A stretch of DNA of 64,000 nucleotides from Epiperipatus broadwayi (Eukaryota > Onychophora > Udeonychophora > Euonychophora > Peripatidae): positions 30,656,885-30,720,884 of the forward strand of contig JAQFVV010012394.1 of assembly GCA_028023455.1 (NCBI GenBank), written 5' to 3'. The position numbers and the translations under genes are program-made. Under the pieces are notes generated by a model that searched no databases, had not been told where the DNA came from, and was given only the letters and a program-made list of their open reading frames with translations. Below are positions 44,714 to 56,459 of this stretch, one piece after another; the first letter of the stretch is position 1, and each line of letters starts with the position of its first letter.

Positions 44714-46170
44714 AACATTAAATGACTCTGATACTATTAATGAGGCCTTTAACAAATCTATACCCTTATTTCTGTTAAGATCATTTAAAAACTATTATAA
44801 TGAAAAATCACTAATTTTAGCCATCACTGATAACAAAAAGAATTTATTCCCTTTTCCTCTGGATGATCTCTACAAGCTAATTGAAATGAAAACCTAAAGA
44901 AAAAAATTCATAAAAATTCTCAATCACCCCAACCCTAGGTATGTTATTATTGAGTTTAACAGCATTCTTCAAAAAGAAGAATTTAAACACAGTTATAAAC
45001 TTCTTAGCAACAAATTCCTAATCAAAGTTGCAAGGGTTGATAAGGAATTGCTATATTAACCTAGAAAAAGAGCACCTACAAAAATTAATGGTTAATTATG
45101 GAAAAGTAACTGTGTTTAGATACCTCCCAGATTCTAAAATGAATGAAACAATTTTATCCAACACAGCAGTTTTCCGGTTTGGAATTAAAAACAATATTTC
45201 ACCTCCTGAAATCCCCACCATAATAGCATCCAATGAATCTGCATTGGTTATCTCCTTTAAAGGGATTGCCCCTCAGTGTTTTCACTGTCGATTTAGGGAT
45301 CATCTAATAAAAAACTGCCCAACCAGATTATGTAATGATTGTGATAAAAGAAAAAGAGCATTTCACAAATGTCCACCAATTAGCCTAAAAACAGATTTAA
45401 GCATTAATAGTCAAGCTAAATCTTACCTTTCTGCCTGTACACACAATAAAACAATAAATGAATTCCACATACCTAATCCTCTTTCTCAACAAACATCAGA
45501 ACACCAATTTGAAAAAGAGTTTCCAGCTCTATCAGTTAAGGCAAAAATAAATGATGAAATTAGTCATGGCAAGAAAAACACTTCAACTCCTGATGAATAC
45601 ATACAAGAACAGAACTGGCCTCACAATGAAACCAGAGAAACAATGCACAGCCATAAAGATGTAGGGAAAAAACAAACACAAAAGAAACCAAAAGCCATGA
45701 AACAAAACAATCAGAAGGAAAACAAAGTAAAAGACATGCAATAATTGAAGATATTGTAGAAAACATAAATAACTATATTGAGCAAGCTAATAAAATTGAA
45801 GAGAATCTAAACCTAAGGGATAGACCACAAAAAAGGGCTCATGATCCAAAACAAAAAAATAACAATAAAAATTGGGCTTACTGTAATCTAAGTGGAGATT
45901 CATCAGAAGAAAATAATGATAACTCACATAAAAAATAAAATAAACCCATTCTATCCACATCAACCACAAGACAACCTCATAACACCCCTCCCCCCATGGA
46001 GGAAGAGAACATCTTGCTCACTAAAGACGTAGTTGAAGGAGATTTTGATAATTACTTTGAAGCAATTAATGACAATACAGTTAAAACCAATGTGAATAAT
46101 TCTAAGAAAGCAAAAAACCTGCAAGAAAGAAGCAAGAGTATTACCAGAGAGAGCAAAAGTCAAAGCTAAA
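44580..46170 (+). pseudogene. LINE ORF1, gag-like with CCHC zinc knuckles
   Basis: Pieces in order: 44580-44897 (acidic N-terminal part, ending NLFPFPLDDLYKLIEMK); a frame-shifted link (about 44899-45056, NPRYVIIEFNSILQKEEFKH) resembling an RNA-binding fold; then 45028-45744. In the last, residues 84-97 form CFHCRFRDHLIKNC (CX2CX4HX4C), and residues 102-115 form a second C-x-x-C...H-x-C knuckle. A Lys/Gln-rich C-terminus follows to about 46170. Such ORF1 proteins bind element RNA. Frameshifts and stops break it. Confidence 0.7.
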
Positions 46171-46223
46171 AGTTATAAAAGAGGGAAGGTAAAAAAAAGA
46201 AAGGAGAAAATACTAAGCTCTTA

Positions 46224-47030
46224 ATGGCTATACCAAGAATGGTTCATTCATATCAATGTCATACATCATACCTTGAAAATAAAATGAAAGTGATAATTAA
46301 AGGTATAAATGTCAGAGATTTAAACTCCACAAACAGGGTTCAAGCAATATTGCAATGGATAAATAATGGCCAGCCACACATTATATGCATGGCTGAAACA
46401 ATGATAACAGAAAAATTCAGTTATAAAATTCAACAAGATTTTGATTCTTTCAATCTATTCAAATACTCAATCTCTACCACAGCTTTTGGAAGAGTGGCAA
46501 TATTACTTAACAAAAACTAGCACACTCGGTCTTTAAACTACTCTGCATTGATCGTTATTGCATAATTGCAGATCTATATTATGATGATTTCCACTTGAAC
46601 CTTGCATTTCTCTACCTGTATAACAATACCAGAAATACTCTTAAAATAATTAACAATATTGACATAGTAACAGGCTCTAACTCAGCACCTATAATACTTA
46701 TGGGTGATTTTAACATAACCTATGATAAATTTAATAACAAATTTCTACAGCATATTAGAAAAGGAGTAATGGGTGGGCATGGGTTTTTTCCTCTCAATGC
46801 CTATTCATATTATACCAAGCAGTGGACATCTCTGATTGACATTTTATACTATACCCCACCAATGTGCATTTCCTAATTGAACCAAAACTTAGGCCAATGG
46901 CATTCTCTGACCACCTAGAAATGTAAATAATTATTGAAGTTAAGTGGTGTTTGCTAAGGCCTCCTCTCTCAATAAAACTCTAAGATTATTAAACAAAGAA
47001 ACCACACCTTCTGGATTGTTTTCAGAAATA
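46224..47030 (+). pseudogene. LINE ORF2, endonuclease domain
   Basis: Frame 46224-46520 starts the endonuclease: IKGINVRDLNSTNRVQAILQ (the Asn strand) and HIICMAETMI (catalytic Glu). The frame shifts near 46520-46590. Frame 46595-46876 has PIILMGDFNITYDK (the GDFN motif) and TSLIDILYYTP. The closing AFSDHLEM (the SDH motif) is at about 46900-46925 in another frame. All endonuclease motifs are therefore present but in three frames. The coding sequence is then interrupted at 47031 by the inverted array. Confidence 0.75.
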
Positions 47031-47177
47031 TATATATATATGAAAAACAAAAAACAAGTTAAACTTGCTAAGGCTTGTATTTGTGATCAATAGATGGCGT
47101 TTTACCAAAAACACCATCAAAGCATATGTTTGTTTACATAAATGTCAGAGTAAGCATTCACTATCTCTTTCGTTGGT

Positions 47178-47232
47178 TCCACCCTCAGATCATGATTTCA
47201 AGCTGATTTGCTATCATCAGTGAAGGATAGGA
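47178..47232 (-). ncRNA. Hammerhead ribozyme-like core (family C, unit 1)
   Basis: Minus strand: ATCCTTCA (plus 47221-47228), CTGATGA (plus 47214-47220), a short hairpin AGC-AAATCA-GCT, GAAA (plus 47196-47199), TCATGATC (plus 47188-47195) giving a three-pair stem III, a two-base loop and an AUC triplet. TGAGGGT follows the cut. CCTTCA and TGAGGG form a six-pair stem I with one G-U. Core boxes intact. The U-U step that closes stem II is unusual. Confidence 0.6.
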
Positions 47233-47571
47233 ATAAGAAACTAGATCTAAACACTCTGAGCGTTTATGAAACAATTTCTATTCAGCTTGCAAGCATGAAT
47301 CATTTAGACACGTAATGTCTTCAAACTCAACATAGCAAACCAGATAGCTATATGGGTCTGATATCAGTTCAGTATCACCACATAGTAGAAGCCTCTGCAA
47401 TATATATTGTTGCAAGAAAACTTCAAAGGTACATTTATGAAAAACAAAAAACAAGTTAAACTTGCTATTGCTTGTATTTATGATTAATAGATGGCATTTT
47501 ACCAAAAACACCGTCAAAGCGTGTTTGTTTATATAAACATCAGACTAAGCATTCATTATCTCTTTCATTAG

Positions 47572-47627
47572 TTCCACTCTCAGATCATGATTTCAAGCTG
47601 ACTTGCTATTATCAGTGAAGGATAGGA
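47572..47627 (-). ncRNA. Hammerhead-like core with mutated box (family C, unit 2)
   Basis: Same layout as unit 1, but the first box reads CTGATAA (plus 47609-47615), which changes a catalytic G. GAAA is intact (plus 47591-47594). Probably inactive. Confidence 0.55.
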
Positions 47628-48111
47628 ATAAGAAACTAAATCTAAACACTCACTCCGAGCATTTATGAAACAATTTCTATTCAGCTTGCAAGCGTGAATC
47701 TTTTAGACACGTAATGTCTTCAAACTCAGCATAGTAAGCCAGATAACTATAGGGGTCTGATATCAGTTCAGTATCACCACATAGTAGAAGCCTCTGTAAT
47801 ATAAATTATTGCAAGAAAATGGTGTTTTTGGTAAACACCATCTATTGATCATAAATACAAGCGTTAGCAAGTTAACTTGCATTTTGTTTTTCATAATTAT
47901 ACCTATGAAGTTTTCTTGCAATGATATATATATATATATTGCAGAGGCTTCTACTATGTGGTGATACTGAACTGATATCAGATTCATATAGCTATCTGGC
48001 TTGCTATGCTTAGTTTGAAGACATTACATGTCTAAAAGATTCACGCTTGCAAGCTGAATAGAAATTGTTTCATAAACGCTCGGAGTGAGTGTTTAGATCT
48101 AGTTTCTTATT

Positions 48112-48168
48112 TCTATCCTTCACTGATGATAGCAAATCAGCTTGAAATCATGATCTGAGGGTGGAACT
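48112..48168 (+). ncRNA. Hammerhead ribozyme-like core (family C, unit 3)
   Basis: CTGATGA 48123-48129, GAAA 48144-48147, TCATGATC 48148-48155 with predicted cleavage after 48155, then TGAGGGTGGA. CCTTCA upstream pairs with TGAGGG downstream to form stem I. All core residues intact. Confidence 0.6.
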
Positions 48169-48522
48169 AATGAAAGAGATAGTGAATGCTTACTCTGATG
48201 TTTATGTAAACAAACATATGCTTTGACGGTGTTTTTGGTAAAACGCCATCTATTGATCATAAATACAAGCATTAGCAAGTTTAACTTGTTTTTTGTTATT
48301 CATAAATGTACCTTTGAAGTTTTCTTGCAATGATATATATTGCAGTGGCTTCTACTATGTGATGATACTGAACTGATATCAGACCCATATAGCCATGTTG
48401 CTTGCTATGCTGAGTTTGAAGACATTACGTGTCTAAAAGATTCACGCTTGCAAGCTGAATAGAAATTGTTTCATAAATGCTCAGAGTAAATGTTTAGATC
48501 TAGTTTCTTATTCCTATCGTTC

Positions 48523-48569
48523 ACTGATGATAGCAAATCAGCTTGAAATCATGTTCTGAGGGTGGAACT
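48523..48569 (+). ncRNA. Hammerhead-like core with stem III change (family C, unit 4)
   Basis: CTGATGA 48534-48540, GAAA 48545-48548 after a hairpin shared with unit 3. Stem III reads TCATGTTC, breaking one of three pairs. Upstream CGTTCA has one more mismatch in stem I. Weak or inactive. Confidence 0.5.
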
Positions 48570-48668
48570 AACGAAAGAGATAGTGAATGCTTACTCTGAC
48601 ATTTATGTAAACAAACATATGCTTTGATGGTGTTTTTGGTAAAACTCCATCTATTGATCATATATATA

Positions 48669-50640
48669 AATCTTTTACAAATGCCACCAATTGAAGCCTG
48701 GAGAGCATTCACTGTGCAGTAATTCAAAATTTTATTTGGTATCAAGAGGGTCCATCTCGTATGTTAATAAAACTCAACAACATTACTAACATGTTAGCGA
48801 ATCTTCCAGATCATTATCACAGTGTAGCTGACATCTTAATACTTAAAGAAGAATATAAAAATACTTAAAAAGCACTAGCAGGATATTTAGCAATTAAAAA
48901 AGCAAGAAGGTTTATATTGGATGGGCACTGCTGGACCAGAAGCTATCTCAGATGGGCAGTTGGAATAAAAAAAGAGTCAATCTACTCCAACATCTATAAA
49001 CACCGAAGAAAACACCTATGTTGGTGATGCTATGTTAGAGGTGATCTGTAACCACTTCAAGGAAAATCTTCAACAAAATAGTGATAATAATATCCCAGAG
49101 TACAAATTGCAAAAAACAATCAATTAAACTATGGAACAACCAAACAAGACATTCTAAGCTGCATCAAAAGCCTCCCTATAAGCACCCATCCTGGTCCATA
49201 TGCTATACCTCAATTCCTTCTCTCTTACCTTAGCCAGTTCATAGTACCAATAATAAAAAATATGTTAGATTTGATTTCCCAGGAATGCATAAACTTAGAG
49301 GGATTATATCCCATCTCCATGGTGCTTTCTTAAAGAAAAACGGGCACACTGCTGATCTTGCTAACATAAGACCAATATCAATGACACCAATTCTCATTAA
49401 AGTCATTGAAAAACTAATAAAAGATAAAATACAATACCAAATTATACAACAACTCTCACCATCACAATACACAAGGAAAGGGCATGCAACAACAGATGCA
49501 GTAATACAACTTAAAATAGTAACAGAATATATTCATCAACATCGTAAACATAGGCCTATTGCTATTCAATTGGATATCAAATCAGCTTTTGGCAATGTCA
49601 TACCTTACTTACTGATTAAGCTCATACAGGAATACAACACTAATGAAGCCCATATTTTTATAATAGAAAATCTCTTGAGTAATAGAGAAACATTTAATTA
49701 CTCAATTATAAAATTGCACCTGGTTTTGAACCAAATATTTCTATCCTACAAGGTTCTTTTCTAAGCATGCTCCTCTTTACCACATTTATTAATCCATTGC
49801 TAGTTAAACTTAAGAATAATCTACCTGGAATCTATATTCCTAGTCTTAATAAAGAAGTCAAAACCCTAGTATTTTTAGATGACATAATTGTTCTATTACC
49901 CTCAGAAAAATACATCCATAAACTAAAAAGCATTACCAACTAGTACTCTCAAAACTTTAAGCTTTTATTCAATCTTAGTAAATCTGCAGCTTGGCATATC
50001 AGAGCTGGAGAGAAAATCACTTCAATCTATGAAGCAATTCCATATAAATTCCTTGGATTTCCTCTCATGATGTTCTCCAGAGCAATGACTAAATGCATTC
50101 AGAATGGACTATTACACTCAATTGGAAAACTAATTAATTCTCTTAAAGGTGTTTACCTGTCACCCTCTTAAACATACTTAGACTTCCCAAAATAACTTAT
50201 TTTTTTCAAATCATAATTCCTACCAAAACATTTCAGAGATCAACTATCTTCAAAACTCTGCTGGAACAATAAAAGTCCTCATCAGTTTCAAAAATATGTA
50301 TAAACCAAGAAATTCAATGGTATATCACTTCTCTCTGTATACAAGTTCTTTCTACAAAGAGCTCGTAACACACTAATTTTTTTCTACAAACAAATTCCTC
50401 TGCCAGATTATGAAGCAATAGTTACTCTAACTGACTGAACCCCTCCAAAGATCCACATCTACATGGTATCTCAAACTTTTAGAAAGTATCAAAGCAAATG
50501 GACTACTCAAAAATCATCTTAACTCAAAACTTCAATACTGGGAGGTTGACAATACCACACATAATGCACAGAAAAACACGGAAGGTTTTTTAAAAGTTAC
50601 AAATCATTTCTTAAATAAGAACTTCAAACTCTGGGGTTTA
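48669..50640 (+). pseudogene. LINE ORF2, reverse transcriptase
   Basis: Continuation of ORF2 after the insertion. The best frame (49285-49764) has NIRPISMTPILIKVIEKLI (RT motif 2) and IAIQLDIKSAFGNVIPYLL, where the usual catalytic AFD has become AFG. Broken frames downstream give a GSFLSMLLFTTFINPL-like motif, then VFLDDIIVLLPSEK at about 49870-49910 (the catalytic pair as FLDD), and NLSKSAAWH. The RT signature is complete in order but scattered over frames. Confidence 0.75.
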
Positions 50641-50970
50641 GAGGCCAAATATTTTTATTTCATAATTAAAATAAACCTCATGGCCTTGCCAACTTCCTCA
50701 TTCTTAATAAACAGAAGAGGGTACTCTAAACTGGAAATTACCTGTCAACTTTGCAAACGTGAAGAAGAGAATTTTCAACATCTTCTCTTTGGGTGTCCAG
50801 TGTTAGCTGGATACAGACAACTTATTAACAAGTGGACGATAGTTGAAAAAGATAACATCTTTGACATCAGAAAATGGATTGCATTATGCAATTATGTAAA
50901 TATTAGACTGTCAGTCATGTTAAATCATGCCTTATGGACAATCAGATATAATCACCTGTATGGACAATAA
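50640..50970 (+). pseudogene. LINE ORF2 C-terminal zinc-binding segment
   Basis: A 96-codon frame (50680-50970) with ITCQLCKREEENFQHLLFGC: a C-x-x-C, HLL, C arrangement typical of the segment after the RT in Jockey/I-type LINEs. It ends at a stop at 50968. The 3' UTR follows. The segment AAGCAGGGCAAAATCCTAAT near 51074 resembles part of the 5' region of the RTE element near 37276. Confidence 0.75.
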
Positions 50971-51560
50971 AAGGTCAAACACAGATGCAAATACTGTCAA
51001 AAATAGAAAAAAATGAAGAGCAGATTTAAAATTTAATCACAGAATTAAATTTAAGTGAAAGGTTTTTGCTTAAGCAGGGCAAAATCCTAATGTCCACTCC
51101 ATATACTCTTGGATGAGACTTGGCAAATGATTAGTTTACCCTCCAACAAGACCTACATTCTCCAGGAATAGCTTTCATAGACCATTAGAAGACAGATTAT
51201 CCAACAAATCAAGCAAAAACTATCTGATAACAACAATCAATCATAAATAGAATCCAAAAAAATTTTCCACTCCCAATAAGAATCAAAATCAATAAAACTC
51301 ATTTAAACATGAATGACGAATGCAAAGAACTGATGTATGATCCATAATATACATGTAGTAGTAATTATAATCTCACCTAACCTAAGCATGATCAATATCA
51401 GACATCATAAACAGGTAACATATTATAATCTATTTCTCATTTTAAACATGGGCTGAAAAATAAACTAATGAAGACACAAAATGTAATATCATAATTATAC
51501 TCTGTAATCTCAATGTTACAATTGTCTAATAAACTTACGTTTGAAAGAAAGTTGCTCTTT

Positions 51561-53660
51561 CATAGTGATTGATTTTATGATCTTGCTATTTTAATGTTAA
51601 ATTTTTGCAGATCATTTTAAATGAACCTTTTTTAATGCTTTTAGATTGCATCAATATGGTGTCCAAGTCTCATTTGAATATAATAAATTAGATAAAATAA
51701 CACCTCTATAAACAGCTTACTCAGTTGCTATAGTTATTTACTTGTGATAAAATATTTTAACTTATTAAAAGCAACCGCAGCAGCACATTGGAGTCTGTTT
51801 TGCACTTTGACATCTAATTATACATTTCAATTCATAAACTATTCAAGTATTTAAATTGATTTATATTCTCAAGTTGGTTGCACCTTAGTATCTAATTCCA
51901 CATTTCTATTGATAAAACTACCAAGGTACTTAAATTGGTTTATATTCTTAAATTGATATCCAAGCTAAAATTTGCTGAAGTTTTTTTTCTGTTACTGGCT
52001 GATAAAGAACTTGTATTTTTTGAAAATTGATTGTTAATTAAATCAAAGACTTTAAATGTTGCATTCAAAATATTAAGTACATTTTATAAATCGGCTTTTA
52101 AACTAGTAAAAATAGCACAATGGTAACCCCAAAATCCAAGATGTAGTTCTTATTTTTGTTTTTAATTAATTTAAATCCCACCAACAAATCTATATCACAC
52201 CTTGTTTCCAGTTTCATTAAGATACATATAAACAGGTCCAAAGATAATTGTTATTATAACAAAAAGTAATATTGGAGCAAATGCAATTTTTTTTAACACC
52301 AGTAAATACGTCAGACTTTCCGGTAGTAGTTAACAACTTTTTCTCTCATTCCATCATCTAGAAGTTGAATAAGGTGAATACATCTTTCTTTACAGCCAAC
52401 TAATTTCAATCAATGCCATCCTGAACAAAAACATTTTTGTTTATTTCCTAATTTTTAGTTTTATATAGTTCTAAAAATTAGGCATCAAGGAAGTTTAGAT
52501 ACCATTTAATATTTGAAAGGGGAAATTGTCACTATATTTTTGCTAAAATTATTTGCAAACCCTAAAAAATATATAGATATATCATCAGCACAAATACATA
52601 TACTGGATATGCAAATTTTCAACTAGACTGAAAATTGGGAAATGGGTGAAAGTTAAGTTGCAATACTTTATCCAGTTAGACAAGCAGACAAAATAAAACA
52701 GAGTAAGCTAAGTAAAAAAAAAAACACCCTATAGTTCTATCAGTAGTTATCATATCTAGTTGACATAAAAGAAATTATTTTTTATCATTGTTTAATCTTG
52801 AAAAAGTGTCAACAAAGATTTCTAATTATAAATTGAATAAATAATTTTTAATATATTTTTAAATCAAGCAATTATTTAAATTGAAACAAATTTAATTTGT
52901 AATTTTTAAAAAATATTATACGCAACAATACGATCGAAAATGTATGTGCATCCAACAAGATTTAAAATCTAAGCAAAAGTACCCCGAATCCAATCATGCC
53001 CAAGATACACAGGTCAGAAGCAATCATGAATTCTAACCTATTTGCCCATTCCCTAAATCTATAACACTATGGACAACACCTACGGTGGTACCACATGAAT
53101 TCATTTTCTCCCGGCCCAGTGCTACAACATTTTGCATGAGAACTCAACTGGTGATGATGATGATGAGAGATTGAGCGAACCCGAGATATAAGTAAAAACA
53201 TACATAAATATATTAACGAGATTCGAACACACTGGATTAAGTTTAAAAATATGAATATTTATTTTGACAAAATTCAAGATGATTATATATATATATATAA
53301 TCAACTTCATGCATTTTAAACTTTATTTTGGTTACAAATATTTGACAATCTTGAGTCAATTATTTTTATTTTAACAGATATCAATTTAGTGTGTCGTTAC
53401 AATACTAAACGTATATTTGGAAATCGGATTTTATTTAAAATATTACAAAAAACGATTTATCTGGGTGGTTGGTGAACATTTTATACATTTAGAAACAAAT
53501 TTAAAGATACGATAATAGAGTTTTGCTGTTTATACAACTTTAATAGAATGCCCTGGGCATTTGATACACATCTTTATTTTCATTTATTTATAACAATAAG
53601 GATACATTATGATCCGTAAGTATACTAAAACATTGATTTATTATACATTTTCGACATTTC
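51561..53660. other. Noncoding stretch
   Basis: The first bases continue the pre-insertion site of the LINE. GATGATGATGATGAGAG near 53154 is a small trinucleotide repeat. Nothing else recognised. Confidence 0.4.
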
Positions 53661-53716
53661 ATGATCAAATATTGCGATATGGGAATGGCTTATTTCAATA
53701 AAGAGGAGGATAGCTT

Positions 53717-53941
53717 TGAGAGGTTGGATTTAAAACTCCAACGAAAATATTTAAAGAGAAAAACATTTCATTATTACACATCATTACGATTTATTTTGTT
53801 AAACAGGCTATGAAACAAAATATAAGAAATTGCAGTACTGGCATCATGTCAATGAAAGAGAAAATGGCAACTTCAGCCGAGAAAACATCATTCTTCTATT
53901 TTAAGATGTACGCCAGCATTGGGCCGAGCAGTACTGAATGA
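53717..53941 (+). other. Candidate exon or small ORF
   Basis: A stop-free stretch of 73 codons, containing a 43-codon ORF from ATG at 53811 to the TGA at 53939. It reads MKQNIRNCSTGIMSMKEKMA and continues with ATSAEKTSFFYFK. A pyrimidine-rich run ending TTGTTAAACAG precedes the ATG, and GAAAAGGTAGGTAG follows the stop, so acceptor and donor consensus are both present. Composition is less AT-driven than nearby. No family recognised; could be an exon of an unseen gene or chance. Confidence 0.2.
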
Positions 53942-55948
53942 AAAGGTAGGTAGGAAGTTGCTATGGGTCCAGATTATGGCAAAGCCATACAGAGCTTCAA
54001 CTACATTAACCTGCTTGTTCCAGGGAGTAGATTTATATCCCTGTTATGAATGAGAACCCTAAAAAAGAGGAAGGCCTCGAATCTTCTGGAGTGAGGTACA
54101 GATAGATATGAGCAGTATAGAAATATATATTTTGAGGAGAAGAATGACAAATGAAGAAGATCAAGACTTCCTGGAATGAGGTATGGGCGAATGAGATCAA
54201 AGCCCTTATGTGGCTCATTAATGTCTGACATATGCCAGTAATGCCATTATAAGGTTAGGAAATCATTGGATTTAAATACTAAATAAAGCCTTAAGTAGTT
54301 TAACAAATACATAATGATATGTAAAAATAACAACCCATGTAAGATAAAGTCATTAATCAGAAGTTAAAACTATAATTAATAAAGTGTGTATTTCTCCCCC
54401 TTCTTGGATCAATACTATTTTATTTAACAAATAAAAAAAGAACTAAAATCCGCACACTTAAAAGTGCAAATAACAAAATAAAATTAGGATGCCAGCCTTT
54501 GTGGCAATGATAATCAATAAAAAAATCAATAAACTTAATGGACACCCATATTCACCCCAGATTGAAAAGTATTTATACATTTTGAATAAATTTACGATAA
54601 AATATTTTTTTTAAAAAAGCATATATTTATTTAAAAGACAAACTCAATCTTATGAGCTATTTAGAAATAAAGATATGAAATAATAAATTATCCGCTTCCC
54701 CCTTTTCTATTCCACAGTGGGATGTAAAAGAAGTTCATAAGACTAGGTTTGACCGGCATTTACAAATAAAAATCAAGTGAAAAATATAAAAATATCATTA
54801 AAAATAAATTCTAACCGCACAAAATTATAAGAAAAATAAAAAGCATGAGTTGGATAAAAGATTTTACAGTGAAATTAATTTAGGTTGTAGAGAATCAATA
54901 CAAAGAAAATAAATTATTAATTTAACATATTCACCAATTAGCGAGTTAAAAGAGATTCAACATAAAGAGAACATTAATTTTAAAGAGTTAGGAGTTAGAA
55001 TTCAGGAAATGCGATTATAATGACTTTGAGCTTCTTACCTCATGATTCTATGGAATGAAGTTTGGATAAATCTTCTGTGGAAAGTGGCATTCTTTGATTT
55101 TTGTAGCAGGCAGATTCTACTTAAGGTAAAACATGTTTCTTGGCCTTGGTGGTTCTCTGACGGCACAGGCACTCTTGATCGGTAGGAGCTACATCTCTGC
55201 ATGGTGAGGAGTCAGGTTGAAGACAGGGAAAGGCGGTTTAGGTCCCTCTACCCAAAAACCATTTTAAAAATCAAAAAGGTATGAAATTGGTTTAGCATCA
55301 ATTGACCAAACTCTCTAACACAATAGATTTTTAGCCCTTTTGAGTTATTTAAAAAATGTTTTTAATTAAACTTCTTAACTCAAATGGAATCCTGAATCTA
55401 CAGAAATATTTTCTCTATTGTTATTGGAGATGCAGTCACTAGATAACTGTCAAAAAATAAATTCAAATCAATTTCCAAATTGGAAATAGATTTGATAAAA
55501 ATGTTGACAGCTAACTTAAAATCAATTAGCTTTGTTTTAAATTTTACTTTCATTAAACTTTGACTTAAAAATTCTTTTTAAAATTATGAAACAAACTAAT
55601 GTTCCTGCCCCTTTAATTACTCTTCGACAGTTAATGGTTGCATCTTTCATCTTGAATTTTTATGCAGTTTTATAATGAAAAATAATTACAAAATAAATAA
55701 AGTATAATTAAAAAAAAAGATTTACAATATTTGTTTGTGCTTTTATATATATATATATGCTTCGTTAATATATGTATATATCTGAGTCACATCTAGAGAC
55801 ATTAATATCAAAATAATTAAAGAAATTTTATTTAAAATTTATATTTATAACTTTTATAGACACTTCTCAGAAATATATGTATAGTTTATATACATATGTC
55901 AAAAAGGAACAGGGTGAAATGTGCGTTAAGTGCTAAAATAGTGAAGCT
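53942..55948. other. Noncoding stretch with a weak recurring motif
   Basis: Segments of the type CTTCTGGAGTGAGGTA (54081), TTCCTGGAATGAGGTA (54168) and TTCTATGGAATGAAGTT (55047) recur, which may be decayed repeats. Frames at 54001-54231 are not recognisable. A GC-richer part lies at 55130-55260. Confidence 0.35.
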
Positions 55949-56292
55949 CGATCTTGAACTAAGACCGACTGCTTCAATATCTTAATTAAATAACATCAAA
56001 TTTTAAACCAGTACTCTATACAAAATTATTGGATGTCTTATTGCTCAGGAATTCTTAAGAAGTTTGTGTTAAAAGTGACAGAATTGAATCAATCTGAGAA
56101 CCTTGTCTTACAGAATCTGGCGATCTTGAACTAAGACCGACTGCTTCAATATCTTAATTAAATAACATCAAATTTTAAACCAGTACTCTATACAAAATTA
56201 TTGGATGTCTTATTGCTCAGGAATTCTTAAGAAGTTTGTGTTAAAAGTGACAGAATTGAATCAATCTGAGAACCTTGTCTTACAGAATCTGG
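55949..56292. repeat. Exact 172-bp tandem duplication
   Basis: 55949-56120 is followed directly by 56121-56292 with no difference that I can see. Both begin CGATCTTGAACTAAGACCGA and end TTACAGAATCTGG. Identity implies a recent event. Confidence 0.95.
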
Positions 56293-56459
56293 CATTCAAT
56301 TACTGCAACTAAACCATTTTTATTTATCAAATCTTTATTCGGTATCTTATTAAGATATAAAAATAATGTGCAGAAAACAGAGACCATATGACCAACCTAA
56401 TTAAGTTATATAAATCCATACTTCTATTCCTTTATTACATTAAACTTTAAGTTTTACAT

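Larger units (their letters stand above)
47031..48668. mobile_element. Inverted tandem array of about 397-bp units with hammerheads, family C
   Basis: Two units in one orientation (starting 47040 and 47437, marked by ATGAAAAACAAAAAACAAG) are followed from 47821 by a partial unit and two full units in reverse complement. Each unit carries a hammerhead-like core pointing away from the centre: minus strand in the left pair, plus strand in the right pair. The whole block sits inside LINE ORF2 with TA-rich borders (ATATATATATATA at 47030 and CATATATATAAATC at 48660), and the LINE coding sequence resumes right after it. Units differ by several percent. No protein is encoded; the frames at 47278-47517, 47763-47987 and 48521-48745 are by-products. 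Confidence 0.85.
43840..51545 (+). mobile_element. LINE with gag-like ORF1 and EN-RT ORF2, split by an insertion
   Basis: An exact 15-bp direct repeat, AGAAAGTTGCTCTTT, flanks it (43825-43839 and 51546-51560), giving firm ends. Subtracting the 1.64-kb insertion (47031-48668) leaves about 6.1 kb. Order: 5' UTR beginning near ACTAGATGGCGCCAGC, ORF1 with CCHC knuckles, ORF2 with endonuclease, RT and a C-terminal zinc motif, then a 3' UTR ending with AATAAAC. The two-ORF layout, CCHC-type ORF1 and C-terminal CCHC fit the Jockey/I superclade; I cannot fix the clade. Many stops and frameshifts; dead. Confidence 0.8.

Noticed and set aside
47278-48745. Frames of 74-79 codons in the inverted array
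   Set aside because: They repeat between units as by-products of noncoding ribozyme units.
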